Source: Streptomyces lunaelactis (GTDB lineage: Bacteria; Actinomycetota; Actinomycetes; Streptomycetales; Streptomycetaceae). From it: a stretch of DNA of 64,000 bases. Made by a program: the position numbers and the translations under genes. The DNA is taken from NCBI RefSeq assembly GCF_003054555.1, contig NZ_CP026304.1:930001-994000 (forward strand), read 5' to 3'. Position 1 is the stretch's first letter. The number at the start of each line of letters is the position of its first letter. A model generated the notes under the pieces. That model ran no database searches, was not told the origin of the DNA, and saw only the letters and a program-made list of their open reading frames with translations. Positions 60,655 to 64,000 of this stretch are shown here, piece after piece.

Positions 60655-60723
60655 CTCTGTGCGCCGGGCCCGTGCGACGAACCGCGCGAAGCGATGGGTA
60701 CGGCGGCGCGGGTGGGCGTGCGA

Positions 60724-60751
60724 GGGCCCCGCCGCTCGGGCGGCGGGGCCC
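60724..60751. terminator. Strong GC hairpin after the SPW gene
   Basis: GGGCCCCGCCGC (60724-60735), loop TCGG and the exact complement (60740-60751) give a 12-bp perfect stem with a UNCG-like tetraloop. It lies 30 bp after the SPW gene stop (minus strand) and before the SpoIIE pair. Confidence 0.75.
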
Positions 60752-60780
60752 GGCCTCTCGGGTGCGGTGTGGCGTGCGCG

Positions 60781-61269
60781 TCAGCGCATCGGGTCCATGT
60801 TCGGGGCCGCGCCGGCGCGGGCCCGGCCGGTCATGCGGCCGGTCATGCGGCCGGTCATGCGGTCGTCCATCGCGGCCATGGCCAGGCCGAGCAGCAGAGC
60901 CACGGCGCCGACGATGACGTTGCTGACGATGCTGCGGGTCGTATCGACGTTGCCGGCCACGACCCACGGAGCGACGATCGTCCACGCGCCGATGGCTATG
61001 GCGCACCAGGCCATCGCGTGGGTCCGCTCGTATGCCGAGCCGAAGCCGCCCATGCACAGCACGTAGGCGGCGCCGGTGATCAGATTGCACACGGCCAGCG
61101 TGGTGAGGCCGTTGAACCCGACTATCCACGGTGAGGCGGCCAGATACAGACCCGTGAGCAGGGCCAGCGTCTCTATCGCCTGTGCACGGGGAGTGGTGGT
61201 CGCCCGTTCGAACCGGGAGCGCATCTCTGCGAGGTCGGGGTGTTCTTCGATGCGAGGATGGGTGGTCAT
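60781..61269 (-). CDS. SPW-repeat membrane protein
   Basis: A 162-residue protein with four helices in two SPW repeats: LLTGLYLAASPWIVGF and AIAIGAWTIVAPWVVAG carry the (S/A)PW motif at the membrane edge. The N-terminus is charged. The C-terminus has a three-fold RMTG repeat encoded by 12-bp tandem copies (60829-60864). The function of the family is unknown. AGGAGG precedes ATG 61269. Confidence 0.9.
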   Translation of the reverse strand: MTTHPRIEEHPDLAEMRSRFERATTTPRAQAIETLALLTGLYLAASPWIVGFNGLTTLAVCNLITGAAYVLCMGGFGSAYERTHAMAWCAIAIGAWTIVAPWVVAGNVDTTRSIVSNVIVGAVALLLGLAMAAMDDRMTGRMTGRMTGRARAGAAPNMDPMR

Positions 61270-61429
61270 TGCGGGCCGCCTCCTGTAGAAGCCTTTATCC
61301 GCCCTTTAACTCCCATGTAACGCCTACCCTGCCATTGCGGTCAACGGCCGCACGGAACCTGTCTTTCGCGGGGTCGCTCGCGGGTCCGGCGCGGGCCGGG
61401 TCGCGGGCCCGGCGCGATCCGGTCGGGGG

Positions 61430-62815
61430 TCATTGCTGCGGGGCGGCCTCGATGTTCTGGTTGGCACGGAAGAGGTTGTCCGGGTCGTAGGTCCGCTTGA
61501 TTCCCGCGAGCCTGTCGTAGTGGTCCCGGTAGGTGGCCCTGACCCGTTCCTGGCCCTCACCCGCACCGATGAAGTTCACGTACGAACCGCCCATGGAGTA
61601 CGGGCGCAGCGCCTCCTCGTAGTCGGTGGCCCACTGCCTGACGGTCTCGGCGTTGGCAGGGTCGGGGTCGATGCCGGCGATGACACCGGACCAGACGGCG
61701 TCCCGGTAGCTCCACGCGGTGTCGTCCCGTCCGACCCGGCCGGCGGCCCCGTCCACCGGGTAGAGGTGCATGGTCGACAGGTCGGTGGGGATGTTCTCGC
61801 CGTACTTGAGGTGCACGTCGATGGCCTCGTCCGTGATCCGGTCGAAGAAGCCTCCCCGCCAGTACCACTGCAGTCCGGTGGGGATCAGCTCGTCGAACAT
61901 GGTCTGCAGTGCGGGGTACGGCATCGGTGTCGTGAAGTGGAAGGCCGGCGGGCCCGGCTCGTTCACGGGCGTGAGGATCTCCTCGAGGCGGTCCGGATCG
62001 CCTGTCCAGCACCACACGACGCCGCACATCTTCTGGCCGTGGATCTCTTCGGGGAAGGGCGGTCCCGGCGGCACGACGAGCAGCGCGTAGAAGCCGTTCA
62101 GGTCGTCGGGCGCCTGGGGCAGGAATTCGCGGTACCAGTGCAGCACCTCGGGGGTGCGGTCGACCGGCCAGACGGTGATCGCGACGCCCACGGTGTGCAC
62201 CGGGTGCAGCCGGAATCGGAACGAGGTGACGATGCCGAAGTTCCCGCCGCCGCCGCGCAGTGCCCAGAACAGGTCCGGGTTCTCGCTCTCGCTCGCGGTG
62301 ACGCTGCTGCCGTCGGCGAGCACGACGTCCGCGGACAGCAGGTTGTCCACGGTCAGACCGTACTTACGGGTGAGGTGGCCGTGACCGCCACCGAGCGTGA
62401 GGCCCCCGACGCCGGTCGTCGACATGATGCCGGCGGGCGTGGCGAGACCGAAGCCGTGGGCGGCGTGGTCGAGGTCGCCGAGCAGCGTGCCACCACCGAC
62501 CCGGGCCGTCTCGGCGCCGGGGTCGACGCGCGCCCAGCGCATCGGCGACAGGTCGATGGTGACGCCGTCGTCCACCAGACACAGGCCGGGGCCGCTGTGT
62601 CCGCCGCCGCGGACGGCGAGTTCGAGACCGCGGTCGCGGATGAAGTCGACCGCGGCCATGACGTCCGCCGCGTCCGTGCATCGCACGACGGCGGCCGGGC
62701 GGCGGTCGATCATCGCGTTGTAGATCGTGCGGGCCTGGGGGTACTCCAGGTCCTTCGGGCCGATCACGGGACCGCGCAGCGCGGTCCGCATCGCTTCCAG
62801 AGTGGTGTCGTCCAT
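61430..62815 (-). CDS. FAD-linked oxidoreductase, berberine-bridge/BBE type
   Basis: A 461-residue protein of the VAO/PCMH flavoprotein family. The FAD domain shows VRGGGHSGPGLCLVDDG (His for covalent FAD), GGGTLLGDLDHAAHGFGLATPAG, TGVGGLTLGGGHGHLTRKYGLTVDNL and FWALRGGGGNFGIVTSF. The BBE C-terminus is YVNFIGAGEGQERVRATYRDHYDRLAGIKRTYDPDNLF (in part). The usual second attachment cysteine is not seen, so mono-covalent FAD is likely. It oxidises sugars, alcohols or secondary metabolites. GAGGAG precedes ATG 62815. Confidence 0.93.
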   Translation of the reverse strand: MDDTTLEAMRTALRGPVIGPKDLEYPQARTIYNAMIDRRPAAVVRCTDAADVMAAVDFIRDRGLELAVRGGGHSGPGLCLVDDGVTIDLSPMRWARVDPGAETARVGGGTLLGDLDHAAHGFGLATPAGIMSTTGVGGLTLGGGHGHLTRKYGLTVDNLLSADVVLADGSSVTASESENPDLFWALRGGGGNFGIVTSFRFRLHPVHTVGVAITVWPVDRTPEVLHWYREFLPQAPDDLNGFYALLVVPPGPPFPEEIHGQKMCGVVWCWTGDPDRLEEILTPVNEPGPPAFHFTTPMPYPALQTMFDELIPTGLQWYWRGGFFDRITDEAIDVHLKYGENIPTDLSTMHLYPVDGAAGRVGRDDTAWSYRDAVWSGVIAGIDPDPANAETVRQWATDYEEALRPYSMGGSYVNFIGAGEGQERVRATYRDHYDRLAGIKRTYDPDNLFRANQNIEAAPQQ

Positions 62816-62854
62816 GACGTTCTCCTCGGCGAGGTGCAGACCGCAACCCGCCTG

Positions 62855-62899
62855 GCCTTTCGGCCCTTTCGGCCCCTTCGGCCTCTTCGGCCTCTTCGG
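62855..62899. repeat. Five 9-bp tandem repeats upstream of the FAD oxidoreductase
   Basis: Units close to CCTCTTCGG repeat five times with small changes (62855-62899), 40 bp before the start codon of the oxidoreductase on the minus strand. They could be read as a Lys-Pro-(Arg/Gly) leader in an open frame upstream of the gene, but no start signal supports that. Confidence 0.6.
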
Positions 62900-63089
62900 C
62901 CGCGACATCCGAACCCCCCGCCGCCACGGTGCTCCCGTCGGCGGGGTCATGGCCCGGTGCCGACACGAGGCACGGGCCCTTTCAGGCATCCGCATGGCTG
63001 ATATGTCCAGGGTCCCGCCGGGCGGGAAGGCGCGCATCCCCGCCGTCGCGCGAGTGCCCGGGCCCGGTGCGGGAGCGCACCATGGGGGC

Positions 63090-64000
63090 ATGGACGCTCG
63101 TATCGGTGACATCAGCCGGCCGGGGCGCCTCGCGGAACCCGACGAGGGCATCGGCCTGGAGGAACTGGCGCTGGCGGCCCGTAACCACGGCTTGCCGCTT
63201 GAGGCCATGCGCTGCGACCTCACCCCGGCCGGACTGCACTACGTACTGATCCACTACGACATCCCCGCCGCCGACGCCGACGCGTGGGAACTCACCGTGC
63301 GCGGCCGGGTCCGCACCCCGCTGACCCTGGACATGGAGACCCTCAGGTCCTTCCCGGCCACCACACAGCGCGTGACGATGGAGTGCGCCGGCAACGGCCG
63401 CGCCCTGCTCTCGCCGCGGCCGGTGAGCCAGCCGTGGCTGGTCGAAGGGGTCGGCTGCGCCGAGTGGACCGGCGTGCCGCTGCGCACGCTGCTCGCCGAG
63501 GCGGGGGTGGAGCGCGATGCCGTCGAGGCCGTGTTCACCGGGGCCGACCATGGCGTCGAGCGGGGCATCGAGCAGGACTATCAGCGCAGTCTGCCGTTGC
63601 CGGTGGCCACCGGCGGCGATCCGGAGGTGCTGGTGGCGTACGAGATGAACGGCCATCCCCTGCCGCCACAGCACGGCCATCCACTGCGGCTGATCGTCCC
63701 CGGCTGGTACGGCATGGCGCATGTGAAGTGGCTGCGCGACATCTCTCTCACCGACACCCCGTTCACCGGATTCCAGCAGGCGGTGGCCTACCGCTACCGG
63801 CAGTCGGCCGACGATCCGGGCGAGCCGGTCACCCGGATCGCCCCTCGCGCGCTGATGATCCCGCCGGGGTTCCCGGACTTCATGTCCCGCACCCGTGTCG
63901 TACGGCCCGGTCAGGTGCGGCTGGAGGGCCGGGCCTGGTCCGGCCGGGCGCCGGTGACAGGCGTGGAAGTCAGCACCGACGACGGCCGTTCCTGGACCGG
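63090..64000 (+). CDS. Sulfite oxidase-family molybdopterin enzyme (partial, runs off the window)
   Basis: The frame from ATG 63090 (an upstream GGGAG serves as ribosome site) stays open to the window end, giving 303 residues. It shows the molybdopterin domain of the sulfite-oxidase family: LEAMRCDLTPAGLHYVLIHYD, TQRVTMECAGNGR with the molybdenum-ligand Cys, WTGVPLRTLL, YEMNGHPLPPQHGHPLRLIVPGWYGMAHVKWL, and the start of the dimerisation domain (VRLEGRAWSGRAPVTGVEVSTDDG). There is no signal peptide at this start. Substrates may be sulfite or other oxyanions. Confidence 0.92.
   Translation, partial: MDARIGDISRPGRLAEPDEGIGLEELALAARNHGLPLEAMRCDLTPAGLHYVLIHYDIPAADADAWELTVRGRVRTPLTLDMETLRSFPATTQRVTMECAGNGRALLSPRPVSQPWLVEGVGCAEWTGVPLRTLLAEAGVERDAVEAVFTGADHGVERGIEQDYQRSLPLPVATGGDPEVLVAYEMNGHPLPPQHGHPLRLIVPGWYGMAHVKWLRDISLTDTPFTGFQQAVAYRYRQSADDPGEPVTRIAPRALMIPPGFPDFMSRTRVVRPGQVRLEGRAWSGRAPVTGVEVSTDDGRSWT

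Noticed and set aside
60829..60864. 12-bp direct repeats as a possible CRISPR or iteron array
   Set aside because: They are contiguous, coding (RMTG repeats of the SPW protein) and without spacers.
58088..61129. Extension of the PAS-SpoIIE-HATPase protein to an 1833-residue protein
   Set aside because: The extra part reads in a non-coding frame of the neighbouring SpoIIE gene. ATG 58087 with ATGA overlap is the natural start.

Overview
The window looks like chromosomal DNA from Streptomyces or a very close actinomycete. It has very high GC, strong third-position G/C bias, many GTG starts and ATGA/GTGA gene overlaps. It also carries several Streptomyces-typical families: a streptophobe-like membrane protein, a DUF6777-like protein, a kinase/FHA-type ABC neighbourhood, SpoIIE phosphatases and an SPW protein. 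No rRNA, tRNA, CRISPR array or intact transposase was seen.

Layout. 1-5.7 kb: end of an ABC-2 permease, an SH3-like protein with phospho-Thr-like motifs, a PknB-type kinase, a 179-bp MITE-like element, a streptophobe-family protein and a DUF6777-like protein. 5.7-9.2 kb: a TolB-like protein coupled to an MFS transporter, and a secreted phosphoesterase. 9.3-25.9 kb: a seven-gene minus-strand operon for a PUFA-synthase-like (secondary lipid) iterative type I PKS. Its two PKS proteins are tandem NPD-like barrels-KS-AT-ACP-KR and KS-AT-DH-like-PPTase. They sit with a free ACP, alpha/beta hydrolase, glycosyltransferase, methyltransferase and degenerate GHMP kinase, next to a divergent LysR regulator. 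26-37 kb: mostly single genes (acetyltransferases, cold-shock protein, amino-acid permease, TPR-like protein, PrmC-like methyltransferase with an unusual leader, MarR/VOC/AlkA-like group).

37.0-49.2 kb holds the most interesting locus. Ten minus-strand genes run from 48367 to 37007, each overlapping the next by 4 bp: ATP-grasp ligase, DUF4213/DUF364 putative metal-chelation protein, cysteine-synthase-like PLP enzyme, dipeptide epimerase, MFS exporter, SAM methyltransferase with a His-rich tail, Tat/lipobox solute-binding protein, two Opp/Dpp-type permeases and a double ATPase. A divergent GNAT gene shares the upstream region. Each of the two divergent promoters has a Zur-box-like sequence exactly in its -35/-10 spacer. 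I infer a zinc-repressed system that makes, exports and re-imports a small peptide-like metallophore. Its transport half resembles opine-metallophore (Cnt) systems, but its biosynthetic enzymes differ and I do not recognise the product.

49.2-64 kb: an alpha/beta hydrolase beside two decayed genes, a metal-type permease with a His-rich TIGR03943-like partner, a GH38 alpha-mannosidase, two coupled PAS/GAF-SpoIIE phosphatases, an SPW membrane protein, a berberine-bridge-type FAD oxidoreductase and the start of a sulfite-oxidase-family molybdoenzyme running off the window.
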